Source of the DNA: Nodularia sp. LEGE 06071 | GTDB lineage: Bacteria; Cyanobacteriota; Cyanobacteriia; Cyanobacteriales; Nostocaceae | Length of the DNA stretch: 64,000 bases | Assembly (NCBI RefSeq): GCF_015207755.1 | Contig: NZ_JADEWH010000001.1 | Coordinates: forward strand, 248,001 to 312,000 | Reading direction: 5' to 3' | Shown here: positions 54,359 through 63,558 of the stretch, in pieces | Layout of the letters: the number at the start of each line of letters is the position of its first letter | Position numbering within the stretch: position 1 is the stretch's first letter | The notes under the pieces: generated by a model | What the model saw: the letters and a program-made list of their open reading frames with translations, nothing else | The model's database searches: none | Told to the model about the DNA's origin: nothing | Made by a program: the position numbers and the translations under genes

Positions 54359-54441
54359 CTCTGAATTGCCATATCTGAAGGTGTCATTGATTGGGAATAG
54401 GTGGTTGATTTACGCCGTGCTGCATGAGGAGAATTTATCCA

Positions 54442-55590
54442 ATGAAATCAAATTTTTGGGCGGGAAAAAAAGTTTTTGTCACCGGACATACAGGCTTTAA
54501 AGGTAGTTGGTTATCTCTGTGGTTACAAATGTTAGGGGCTGAGGTCTGTGGTTACGCTTTAACTCCTCCCACACCTGTGAATTTGTTTGAGTTAGCTCAC
54601 ATTGGTGATGGCATGACATCGGTGGTAGGAGACATCAGAGATTTAGATTTTCTCCAGCAAGTGATGCAAACCTACCAGCCAGATATTGTGATGCATCTGG
54701 CCGCTCAGGCGTTGGTGCGGGAATCTTACTACAACCCAGTAGACACCTATGCTGTGAATATCATGGGAACAGTCAACTTATTGGAAGCAGTCAGGAATGT
54801 ACCCAGCGTCAGAGCAGTAGTTTCAGTCACCTCTGATAAATGTTATGAAAATCGGGAATGGGTTTGGGGCTACCGGGAAACTGATGCTATGGGGGGATAT
54901 GACCCTTACAGCAGTAGTAAAGGATGTGCTGAATTAGTCACTACAGCTTATCGTCAATCATTTTTCAATCCGGCTGATTACGCACAACATGGGGTAGCTG
55001 TAGCCAGTGTTCGAGCTGGAAATGTGATTGGCGGTGGAGATTGGGCTAAAGACCGACTGGTTCCAGATATTCTCAACGCTTGGCTTGCAGGGAAAGAAGT
55101 TGTGATTAGAAATCCCCAAGCAGTGCGCCCTTGGCAACACGTTCTGGAACCTCTGAATGGTTACTTAATGCTGGCTGAAAAACTATTTACTCAGGGTTCA
55201 CTTTATTGTGGAGGCTGGAATTTTGGGCCGAATGAGTCAGGAGTGAAAACTGTAGCTTGGGTAGTTGACCAACTTCAGCAGTTTTGGGGTGATGATGCTC
55301 ATTGGATTCAGGATGCTGGAGTTCAACCCCATGAAGCCAATTTATTAACCTTGGATTGTGCTAAAGCCCGGACTCAAATTCACTGGAAACCACGATTAGA
55401 TTTACCCACAGCTTTAGCTTGGATTGTGGATTGGACTAAAGCTTGGCAACAAGGCTGTGATATGCGGCAAAAGAGTCAATCTCAAATTCAGCAGTTTATG
55501 CAACTTGCACATTTACAGCAACGAGAAATTTCTTGGCTGGGAGTTGAAGCCGGGGAAAATGTGCCTCAAGTCGCTGAATCAAGAACTTAA
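54442..55590 (+). CDS. rfbG: CDP-glucose 4,6-dehydratase
   Basis: The ~382-residue extended SDR has TGHTGFKGSWLSLWL (NAD loop) and HLAAQALVRESYYNP. The catalytic Tyr and Lys are in DPYSSSKGCAELV, and SVRAGNVIGGGDWAKDRLVP follows. It converts CDP-glucose to CDP-4-keto-6-deoxyglucose, right after RfbF. The ATG at 54442 is preferred because GAGGAG lies 10 bases before it; an ATG at 54424 would put this site in the coding region. Confidence 0.94.
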   Translation: MKSNFWAGKKVFVTGHTGFKGSWLSLWLQMLGAEVCGYALTPPTPVNLFELAHIGDGMTSVVGDIRDLDFLQQVMQTYQPDIVMHLAAQALVRESYYNPVDTYAVNIMGTVNLLEAVRNVPSVRAVVSVTSDKCYENREWVWGYRETDAMGGYDPYSSSKGCAELVTTAYRQSFFNPADYAQHGVAVASVRAGNVIGGGDWAKDRLVPDILNAWLAGKEVVIRNPQAVRPWQHVLEPLNGYLMLAEKLFTQGSLYCGGWNFGPNESGVKTVAWVVDQLQQFWGDDAHWIQDAGVQPHEANLLTLDCAKARTQIHWKPRLDLPTALAWIVDWTKAWQQGCDMRQKSQSQIQQFMQLAHLQQREISWLGVEAGENVPQVAESRT

Positions 55591-55632
55591 AAATAACTGA
55601 CATACACAATTCAAAACTTAGTTATATATACC

Positions 55633-56505
55633 ATGTTTACTACTCTTGGAGATAAGTTTTTTTCTCTGCAATCAGAGCTAAGTTACAGATCATTATGTTG
55701 GCAACATGGAAAAAAATTGCCTGTACTAGCAGCAAGCGATCGCGTAATTCTTGACTCGATTAAACGTGACGGAATTCACATCACAAACCTGACAGAATTA
55801 GGATTAACTTCTACCTCAAAACTGTTGAGTTCTGCTTACCGTTTACTGCCAAGTATGGGAACAGCTAACTACAGCAGTTCAACCCAAAATCCGCCAGAAA
55901 TTTTCATAGTTACGGATTTACCATCATTTTATAACTGGGGAAAGGAACAAAGGCTGTTCAACATTATTGAAAATTACATCGGTCTTCCGGTGGCTTATCA
56001 TGGTGTACATTTACGTAAAGACTTTGCCAACACAGAGCAGTTTCAGACACTGCTATGGCATAAAGATATAGAAGACCGCCGAATTCTCAAAATTATTATC
56101 TACTTAACTGATGTGGAAGAAAAACATGGACCTTTTGAATATGTGCCAATATCTTTAATTTCCAGAGCAAAAGCTTATCGAATTCAACGCAAAATTAAAA
56201 ACTTAGGCGGAATTGATGATCAAACTCTAAATAAAATTGTCCCAAAATCCGCTTGGAAATCTTGCCCTGGAAAGGCAGGTACAGTTATTTTTGCTGATAC
56301 AAGACGAATTTTACATCATGGCACTCTCCGCACCGAAGAACGGTCAACGCTATTTTTTGCCTATACTGCCAACCCCGCAAAGCGTCCAGAACTGTGTACT
56401 CATTACTGGGATAATACCTATCCCAGACCAACTGTAAACAGAGAATTTGATGAAGATCAACTAGAAACTCTAGAAAAAGTACCAGTAACAACACAATTAA
56501 ATTAA
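55633..56505 (+). CDS. 2-oxoglutarate/Fe(II) dioxygenase-like protein in the HEP cluster
   Basis: The 290-residue protein has a candidate iron site His143-x-Asp145 (LLWHKDIED) and a distal histidine at 228/229 (RRILHHGTLR) with Arg nearby (EERSTLFFAYT), as in phytanoyl-CoA-dioxygenase-like enzymes. Residues 80-100 include IFIVTDLPSFYNWG. It lies in line between rfbG and the epimerase gene, so a role in modifying a sugar or another HEP precursor is possible. The family is only loosely recognised and the substrate is unknown. Confidence 0.7.
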   Translation: MFTTLGDKFFSLQSELSYRSLCWQHGKKLPVLAASDRVILDSIKRDGIHITNLTELGLTSTSKLLSSAYRLLPSMGTANYSSSTQNPPEIFIVTDLPSFYNWGKEQRLFNIIENYIGLPVAYHGVHLRKDFANTEQFQTLLWHKDIEDRRILKIIIYLTDVEEKHGPFEYVPISLISRAKAYRIQRKIKNLGGIDDQTLNKIVPKSAWKSCPGKAGTVIFADTRRILHHGTLRTEERSTLFFAYTANPAKRPELCTHYWDNTYPRPTVNREFDEDQLETLEKVPVTTQLN

Positions 56506-56534
56506 GTAGATCGGCGTAAATAAAGTTAACTGGC

Positions 56535-56575
56535 TAGGGTCGTCATTTGTCCTTTGTCATTGGTCATTGGTGAAG
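56535..56575. repeat. Short heptamer repeat (CATTTGT/CATTGGT units)
   Basis: A few imperfect units of the STRR kind (GTCATTTGTCCTTTGTCATT) lie between the dioxygenase-like gene and the epimerase gene. Confidence 0.55.
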
Positions 56576-56658
56576 GTTTCAGGATGTAATATAGTTTGGT
56601 TTATTCCTGCTTACCTACTTAGTTATAACTTCATCTGGTTAAACACTGATAATTTTTT

Positions 56659-57216
56659 ATGATTTTTACCACAACTGCACTCAAAGACGCATTCATTGTT
56701 GATGTAGAAAAAAAGCCGGATCATCGGGGATTTTTTGCCCGTGGTTTCTGCGCCCAAGAATTTATGGCTCATGGTTTAAAGCCTACAGTTTCCCAATGTA
56801 ATATATCTTTTAACTACAAGCAGGGTACTGTACGGGGAATGCATTATCAAGTTTCTCCAGCCGCAGAAACAAAATTGGTGCGTTGTACTAAAGGCGCTAT
56901 CTATGACGTAATTATTGATATGCGTCCGGAATCGCCAAGTTTTTTATCATATATTGGTGTAGAATTGACCGCAGAAAATCACCGGGCTTTGTATGTCCCA
57001 GAAATGTTTGCTCACGGTTATCAAACTCTCACAGATGAGGCTGAGGTCGTTTATCAAGTGGGTGAGTTTTATACACCAGGTTATGAACGAGGATTACTCT
57101 ATAATGACCCATTTTTTAATATTGAATGGCCTCTAGAAGTAAGTGAAATTTCTGAGAAAGACTTAAGTTGGACTTTGCTGGAAATGATTCCGGTTGGTAG
57201 TGCAGATCCTAGATAA
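56659..57216 (+). CDS. rfbC: dTDP-4-dehydrorhamnose 3,5-epimerase-like protein
   Basis: The 185-residue RmlC-type cupin has the family pattern DHRGFFARGF, NISFNYKQGTVRGMHYQ (catalytic His) and DVIIDMRPESPSF, then FAHGYQTLTDEAEVVYQVG (Tyr acid). It inverts C3 and C5 of 4-keto-6-deoxy sugars. The gene sits in a CDP-sugar context, so the true substrate may be a CDP sugar and the rhamnose name may be inexact. Confidence 0.88.
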   Translation: MIFTTTALKDAFIVDVEKKPDHRGFFARGFCAQEFMAHGLKPTVSQCNISFNYKQGTVRGMHYQVSPAAETKLVRCTKGAIYDVIIDMRPESPSFLSYIGVELTAENHRALYVPEMFAHGYQTLTDEAEVVYQVGEFYTPGYERGLLYNDPFFNIEWPLEVSEISEKDLSWTLLEMIPVGSADPR

Positions 57217-57291
57217 ACAGTTATCAGTTATCAGTCTATTTACTGTTTTAAAGTTTACTTTGAGCAAATAATTAAGAGAGGAATTTAGCTA

Positions 57292-58605
57292 ATGATTATT
57301 ATTGATCGTGCCTTAGAAGCCCGCGCCGCAGCCGGAAATCCGGTGAAAGTGGGGATGATTGGTGCTGGTTTTATGGGTCGGGGAATTGCTAATCAAATTA
57401 TCAATTCAGTTCCGGGAATGGAGTTGGTGGCGATTTTTAGCCGTCAGGTTGATGCAGCTAAACGAGCTTATACAGAAGCGGGACTAGAAAATATTCAAGT
57501 TGTAACGAGTGTCACTGAATTAGAAGAGGCGATCGCTCAGGATAAATATGCAGTTACGGAAGATGCTGGATTACTCTGTCAAGCTGAGGGCATTGATGCC
57601 ATTATTGAAGTCACTGGTGCAGTAGAATTTGGCGCTAGGATCGTCATGGAAGCGATCGCTCATGGCAAACACGTAATTATGATGAATGCCGAACTTGACG
57701 CGACTATCGGCCCCATCCTCAATGTGTACGCCAACAAAGCCAAAGTCATTCTCAGCGCCTGTGATGGTGATCAGCCAGGGGTAGAAATGAATCTCTACCG
57801 ATTTGTCAAAAGTATTGGTCTGACTCCGTTATTGTGCGGTAACATTAAAGGACTTCAAGACCCTTATCGTAATCCTACGACTCAAGAAGGATTTGCTAAA
57901 CGTTGGGGTCAAAAAGCCCACATGGTGACTAGTTTTGCCGATGGAACCAAAATTTCCTTCGAGCAGGCGATCGTTGCCAACGCCACAGGAATGAAAGTCG
58001 CCCAGCGGGGAATGCTCGGCTACAACTTCAGTGGTCATGTTGATCAAATGACCAAAATGTACGACGTTGATCAACTTAAAGAACTCGGTGGTATCGTTGA
58101 TTATGTAGTTGGCGCTCAACCTAGCCCTGGTGTATTTGTATTTGCCACTCACGACGACCCCAAACAACGCCACTATCTCGATTTGTACAAGTTAGGTGAA
58201 GGCCCTTTATATAGCTTCTACACTCCTTATCACCTCTGTCATTTTGAAGTTCCATTATCTGTAGCCCGTGCTGTCCTGTTTCAAGATGCTGTCTTATCTC
58301 CACTAGCAGGCCCCGTGGTCGATGTGATCACCACTGCCAAAATTAATCTCAAAGCCGGCGAAACCCTAGATGGTATTGGCTACTATATGACCTACGGTCA
58401 ATGTGAAAATTCTTCTATTGTGCAAGAGCAAAAATTACTACCAATCGGTTTAGCAGAAGGTTGTCGACTCAAACGAGATATTCCCCAGGATCAAGTCCTG
58501 ACTTACGATGATGTCGAATTGCCTCAAGGCAGACTTTGCGACCAACTACGCGCTGAACAAAACGTTTATTTTGCATCAGAAAAAGTTCTGGCTACCGTGG
58601 GATAA
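57292..58605 (+). CDS. NAD(P)-dependent oxidoreductase with SAF domain
   Basis: The 437-residue protein has a Rossmann domain (VKVGMIGAGFMGRGIANQII), a homoserine-dehydrogenase-like middle (VIEVTGAVEFGARIVMEAI) and a C-terminal SAF-like part (LPIGLAEGCRLKRDIPQDQV, then LTYDDVELPQG). It is likely a reductase or dehydrogenase acting on a sugar or polyol of the HEP pathway. Proteins of this plan also occur in aminoglycoside clusters. The start is unambiguous (ATG preceded by GAGAGG). Confidence 0.85.
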   Translation: MIIIDRALEARAAAGNPVKVGMIGAGFMGRGIANQIINSVPGMELVAIFSRQVDAAKRAYTEAGLENIQVVTSVTELEEAIAQDKYAVTEDAGLLCQAEGIDAIIEVTGAVEFGARIVMEAIAHGKHVIMMNAELDATIGPILNVYANKAKVILSACDGDQPGVEMNLYRFVKSIGLTPLLCGNIKGLQDPYRNPTTQEGFAKRWGQKAHMVTSFADGTKISFEQAIVANATGMKVAQRGMLGYNFSGHVDQMTKMYDVDQLKELGGIVDYVVGAQPSPGVFVFATHDDPKQRHYLDLYKLGEGPLYSFYTPYHLCHFEVPLSVARAVLFQDAVLSPLAGPVVDVITTAKINLKAGETLDGIGYYMTYGQCENSSIVQEQKLLPIGLAEGCRLKRDIPQDQVLTYDDVELPQGRLCDQLRAEQNVYFASEKVLATVG

Positions 58606-59076
58606 AATCAGTAATTTATATATCACTAGCTTCAATTAAAGCTGTGATCCCCTCAAGCTTCCTGATCAGTAGTTTGAGGGCATCTTCTACAGATACATCA
58701 GCTAACTAAACTAGAGAAATAAACCTTTGTAGTCAGGAGTTTAGTCCTAGCAACCGTGATCATCAGCGCTAAAGCACTGACTATAAACACATTTGTAAAA
58801 TCATTCTTTGTCGCCGATAATTCTGAGCAAATGCTCACGTTTAGCCCCAATAGAAATTCATGTTGTTTAATCATATAGTATTAAAGCTAAACACCTGGAT
58901 TTAGTGATAAAATTCAATAACAAAGTAAATCAACGCGCTTTTTCTACATTGTCTGGATTGGTAACTAGAGGTAAAAGATATGAGAATGGGCATTTATCGT
59001 TCTGAAACCTAAAGTTGTTCAAAGCAACTTGCTGGCAAGTTTTCCGCCAAACTTATGAATAAAATTAGATAAAACT
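58606..59076. other. Intergenic region with a dispersed inverted repeat
   Basis: A hairpin-like repeat at 58725-58790 (GTAGTCAGGAGTTTAGTCCT against GCGCTAAAGCACTGACTA, partial complement) is of a type found many times in Nostoc-like genomes. Another weak hairpin (CCCTCAAGC / GTTTGAGGG) lies at 58649-58680. The promoter of the glycosyltransferase gene should be near 58900-59070. Confidence 0.5.
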
Positions 59077-60165
59077 ATGAAAATTGCTCTAGTTCATGAT
59101 TATTTAACCCAGCGCGGTGGAGCAGAGCGCGTATTTGAATTACTTTGTAAGCGTTACCCCGAAGCGGATGTTTTCACTTCTTTGTACAATCCGCAAAAGA
59201 CTATTGATATGGGTGATCGGATAGTCAAAACTACTTTTTTGCAAAAAATTCCCGGCGCAGCCAAGTATTTTAGATTGATGGCTCCTTTGTATTTTCCTGC
59301 CTTTCGGGCGTTGGATCTACAAGATTACGATTTGATTATTAGTAGTAGTACTAGCTTTGCCAAAGCAGTACGCAAACGTCCAGATGCAAAACATATTTGT
59401 TTTTGTCATAATGTTACCCGTTTCTTGTGGGATACGGAAACTTATTTAAGGGAGTATGGGGACTATCGATATTTTGCGCCGTTAATTGAACAGATTTTTC
59501 AATTGATGCGAAATGTAGATTTAAAATATGCTCAGGAACCTGACCTTTATATTGCTAACTCTAGTGTAGTCGCCCGTCGTATTCAAAAAATTTACCACAA
59601 ACAAGCAATTGCCATTAACTATCCAATTGATACAAATAATTTTTTGTTTTCAGATATAAAAGATGAATACTATCTGGCTTCGGCGCGGATGATCAGCTAT
59701 AAGCGGCTAGATATAATCATCGAAGCCTTTAATTGGCTAGGTTGGCAATTATTAATCTCAGGTGATGGGCCAGAACAAGAACGACTCAAAGCCAAAGCCT
59801 TAGATAATATTAAGTTTTTAGGACACGTCAGTGATGCTCAACGTAAAGAATTATTTTCTAAAGCCAAGTCTGTGATTGTGGCCGCCTTAGAAGACTATGG
59901 ATTAGTTCCCGTAGAGGCTAATGCTAGTGGCACACCAGTGATTGCCTACGGAGCCGGTGGAGTATTAGATACACAGATCCACGGTAAAACAGGGGTATTG
60001 TTTAACAGACAAACACCAGAATCCATACAATCTGCATTATTAGAGTCCGGAGGAATCACTTGGAATTATGAAAATATTCGTAATCATGCAGTAAACAATT
60101 TCTCGGAACCAGTATTTTTTAGCAAGGTTGAGCAACTTATTGAACAAACTTGTAGTATCAATTAA
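59077..60165 (+). CDS. GT4-type glycosyltransferase
   Basis: The 362-residue protein has a GT-B fold: the acceptor half (ALVHDYLTQRGGAERVFELL, ICFCHNVTRFLWD) and the donor half with SARMISYKRLDIIIEAF, LISGDGPE and the E(X7)E motif region DYGLVPVEANASGTPVIAYG. It should add a sugar from an NDP donor to the HEP repeat unit on a lipid carrier at the plasma membrane. It precedes the Wzc-like gene, as in the Anabaena HEP cluster. Confidence 0.9.
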   Translation: MKIALVHDYLTQRGGAERVFELLCKRYPEADVFTSLYNPQKTIDMGDRIVKTTFLQKIPGAAKYFRLMAPLYFPAFRALDLQDYDLIISSSTSFAKAVRKRPDAKHICFCHNVTRFLWDTETYLREYGDYRYFAPLIEQIFQLMRNVDLKYAQEPDLYIANSSVVARRIQKIYHKQAIAINYPIDTNNFLFSDIKDEYYLASARMISYKRLDIIIEAFNWLGWQLLISGDGPEQERLKAKALDNIKFLGHVSDAQRKELFSKAKSVIVAALEDYGLVPVEANASGTPVIAYGAGGVLDTQIHGKTGVLFNRQTPESIQSALLESGGITWNYENIRNHAVNNFSEPVFFSKVEQLIEQTCSIN

Positions 60166-60384
60166 TCATTTTTGCCCAGAAGGTGACATTGATCAACCTG
60201 GAAACCAAGATGGAGTTTGACTTTTTTAATTACGAATTAGAATTACGTAAAGTCTCTAGCTACGCCACACTATATGAGGATGGCGGTGCGGTAGCTCTAG
60301 GGCTATTACGAATTGGTATTAACTCTTTTATCCCCCAGGGGGAAGTCAGCTACGCGTAGCGTCTCGCAGATAAGGATAATAAAC

Positions 60385-62628
60385 ATGAATCAAGCTCGTC
60401 TTAATCCCGGTATAAATCAGGTTAATAACTCTAATACAGAACCAAGCTACGGACAGCTGTTTAAAATATTTATTCGCAGATTTCCTTGGTTTTTAGCAGT
60501 CTTTATGACTTCAGTCACCCTGGCGGCTGTGGTAACTTCTAGGACAAAACCTACCTACAGAAGCTCGATGCAGCTGCTTGTAGAACCTAACTATCAAGGT
60601 AGGCAAGAAGGCGCTGGCACAGACAGTCAATTCATCGAGCCTAATATTCAGATAGATACAGCAACCCAGCTAAATCTGATGCAAAGTTCAGGACTCATCC
60701 AACAGGCAGTTGACAAACTCCAATCGGATTATCCTGATATCACTGTCAACGAAATTAAAGCATCTTTAGTTCTGAATCAACTCAGATCCCAAGAAGATAA
60801 TCTGGCTACAAAAATTTTCCAAGTAGACTATACTGCCCAAGATCCAAAAAAAACACAAAATGTTCTAGCGACAATTCAGCAAGTTTATGTGGAATACAAC
60901 AAACAGCAACAGGATTCGCGGTTACAAAAAGGTTTACAAGTTATTCGGGAACAGTTAAGTAAAGCCAGCGAGGAAGTGAATGCTTCGGAGACTAACCTAC
61001 AACGATTTCGCCGCAACCAAAATTTAATCGATCCTGAGTCACAAGCTAAAGCCTTAGAAGATTCTTTAAACACTATTGAACAAGAGCGTCGGACTACCCG
61101 TTCTCAGTATCAAGAAGCTGTAGCCCGTCAAAAATCTCTGCAAGAACAACTGAAGCGTTCTCCACAAAATGCTCTGGTTGCTTCTCGTCTGAGTCAGTCT
61201 ACTCGCTACCAAGGTTTACTCAACGAAATTCAAAAAACCGAACTAGCATTAGCTCAAGAACGTTTGCGTTTTACGGATGAAACTCCGAATGTGCAAAAAC
61301 TCCAAGAACAATTGGAAAGCCAGAAGCAATTATTGCAACAAGAGGTGGGCAGAACTTTAGGCGTACAGTCTAGTGGTGCAACTACTTCCCAAGAACCTCT
61401 GTTGGAACAAGGACAATTCGGTGAAATTGACCTCAATCTGGCTAGTCAGCTTGTGGAGACGCAAACAACTATAGTTGCTTTAAGCGCCCGCGATCAAACT
61501 TTGGCGGAGAAAGAAAATCAATTGCGTTTTGAAATCAAACGCTTTCCGCCGCTGTTGGCTTATTACAATCGAATTATGCCACAGCTGCAATTTAGCCGTG
61601 AAAGGTTAGAGGAGCTATTGCGAGCCGAACAGAAATTGCGCCAAGAACTTGCCAAGGGTGGGTTTAATTGGGAAGTTGTGGAGGAACCACAATTAGGGAT
61701 GCAATTGGGACCCAATCTCCGGCAGAATCTGTTGTTGGGTGGAGTTGTGGGGTTGATGTTGGGAGGTATTGCTACTTTTATTCGAGAAGCGTCTGATGAT
61801 GCTGTTCATACTACTGCTGAATTGGAAAAGCAGGTTTCTTTGCCGTTGTTGGGAACTACTCCCAAACTGCCAACTACCAAGAACAGAGAATCAATTATCA
61901 AGTTGCCTTTTGGTAAACCAGAAGTTCTTTCTCCCTGGACAATTCAAGTGTTGCAGTCCCCACCACGTTGGGAATCATTGGATTTAATTTTCAAAAATAT
62001 TGAACTTTTAAATTCTGTTGCCAATTTGAAGTCTCTGATGATTACCTCGGCTTTGCGAGATGAGAGTAAGTCAGCTTTGGCTTTGGGTTTGGCGATGAGT
62101 GCGGCTCGTTTACACAAACGGGTACTATTGATTGATGCCAATTTACGAGAACCTAGTCTTCACGAACAGCTGAATCTTCCCAATGAGCAAGGGCTATCTA
62201 CTCTCCTGGCTAGTGATGTCACTATCCCCAAGCAAATTGGAGTTCCCACTTTAGGTTCAGCGTACATCGATATTTTAACGGCTGGGCCGATACCTGCTGA
62301 TCCGGCAAATCTGTTGAGTTCACCACGGATGATGCAATTGATGTCGGTATTTGAGGATAATTATGATTTGGTACTCATAGATGCTCCGCCAGTTCTCGGT
62401 TTGGTGGATGCTATGCTGACAGCTTCATCTTGTCGGAGTGTGGTGCTGGCGGCAAGTATGAGTAAGGTAACTCGCAGCCAATTAGCCCAAGCTACAGCTA
62501 TGTTGAGCAGGTTAAACTTGATTGGGGTGGTGGCGAATGGAGTCTCCAACTCTGGCAGTACCTATGTACAGTATCCCAAGCCGTCTCAGTCGTCTCAATT
62601 GGCGCTGAAACAGGCGGTAGAAAAATAG
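60385..62628 (+). CDS. Wzc-like polysaccharide co-polymerase / BY-kinase with altered P-loop
   Basis: The ~747-residue protein has a first membrane span (about residues 28-50), a Wzz periplasmic domain with long coiled coil, a second span (LLLGGVVGLMLGGIATFI) and a C-terminal BY-kinase-like domain. The Walker A' (LLIDANLREP) and Walker B (YDLVLIDAPPVLG) are standard. The P-loop reads SALRDESKSA: both glycines of the usual GEGK are replaced, and Lys562 is kept. The tail has only two tyrosines (YVQY). It controls chain length and export of HEP. Confidence 0.88.
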   Translation: MNQARLNPGINQVNNSNTEPSYGQLFKIFIRRFPWFLAVFMTSVTLAAVVTSRTKPTYRSSMQLLVEPNYQGRQEGAGTDSQFIEPNIQIDTATQLNLMQSSGLIQQAVDKLQSDYPDITVNEIKASLVLNQLRSQEDNLATKIFQVDYTAQDPKKTQNVLATIQQVYVEYNKQQQDSRLQKGLQVIREQLSKASEEVNASETNLQRFRRNQNLIDPESQAKALEDSLNTIEQERRTTRSQYQEAVARQKSLQEQLKRSPQNALVASRLSQSTRYQGLLNEIQKTELALAQERLRFTDETPNVQKLQEQLESQKQLLQQEVGRTLGVQSSGATTSQEPLLEQGQFGEIDLNLASQLVETQTTIVALSARDQTLAEKENQLRFEIKRFPPLLAYYNRIMPQLQFSRERLEELLRAEQKLRQELAKGGFNWEVVEEPQLGMQLGPNLRQNLLLGGVVGLMLGGIATFIREASDDAVHTTAELEKQVSLPLLGTTPKLPTTKNRESIIKLPFGKPEVLSPWTIQVLQSPPRWESLDLIFKNIELLNSVANLKSLMITSALRDESKSALALGLAMSAARLHKRVLLIDANLREPSLHEQLNLPNEQGLSTLLASDVTIPKQIGVPTLGSAYIDILTAGPIPADPANLLSSPRMMQLMSVFEDNYDLVLIDAPPVLGLVDAMLTASSCRSVVLAASMSKVTRSQLAQATAMLSRLNLIGVVANGVSNSGSTYVQYPKPSQSSQLALKQAVEK

Positions 62629-63558
62629 CGGATATTTTGGGCGATGCATGGCGGACAAGGGAATAGTCAGCTTCTACTTGTCTCTGTGTGCAAATTTACT
62701 AATTGAAAGGTTTTATCTGATGTGCGATCGCCGTGTTTGGTATGCGATCGCACATATGTTTTTTGGAGCCTTTGTTGATCATCTTCAACCGCGATCGCTG
62801 GAATTTGAAAACATTCTAGATTCCCCTAAATCCCCGCCTGTTGCTTATGGGGAAATCCCCTAACAGGAGAAGACCGCACTGGCTCCCCTGAAAAAGCCGG
62901 GCTGTTTTATTCCCTAATTAAGCAGAATTATGTGGATCAATAAGTGCCTAAAATTACAATTCGCCACTTTTAAAATAACCTCGCATCTCAATTTTTTCGT
63001 ATATTACTATTACTTCAAACTAAGTATATTTATAACAGCTTTATATTTAACTGGAAAAATGACTGCCTGTTTAAAGACTAAATAAAGAATCTATCGCAGC
63101 ATATAGTCATTACCCCAAACTCTTATATCCTAGAGATTAAAGCCCCTTCTCAACAGCTAAAAGACAAAGGTAAACTAGATTTTGTAAGATTGATAAAAAA
63201 TAGGTAGTCGTAACTAAACTTATATCTGAAGTTATCAGACACTTGAGAAATAGGGGAATTTTTTTCTACACTTCCCCATCGTCCCTTAGTTATTCAAGAG
63301 AAACCCCCGTTTCACCATCAGCTTTCTCAGTGTCTTTACTGCTACTTGTCTGCTTAGTATCTTTCTTGTTTGTACATCTTTACACCAGCAGAATTTACCC
63401 AGATTTGGACTTATCTGGAGTGCAAGTTAAAAGAGCATACTTTTGCACGCAATCACCTACATATTTTTGGAGCAAAACAAAATTCTGTTCGGAGTCTTTG
63501 GCATTGATAGCCGTAAATATTAACTCAGCAATTCACTATTGTATAGATCCAAAGACAT
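62629..63558. other. Long non-coding region upstream of hepC
   Basis: The 930 bases hold an inverted pair of HIP1-bearing 11-mers (62721-62731 and 62744-62754), a hairpin of CCCCTAA-type repeat (62820-62880), and an A+T-rich stretch to hepC. The overlapping open frames lack family features. Regulatory sites for heterocyst expression of hepC are expected here but no consensus site is clear. Confidence 0.55.
62721..62754. terminator. Hairpin of two HIP1-containing arms
   Basis: TGTGCGATCGC and GCGATCGCACA are perfect 11-base arms with a 12-base loop, about 90 bases after the Wzc-like gene. No T run follows at once, so its termination role is uncertain. Confidence 0.45.

Noticed and set aside
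62648-62863. 71-residue plus-strand frame
   Set aside because: It crosses two HIP1 arms and a CCCCTAAATCCCC repeat, and no family pattern is seen.
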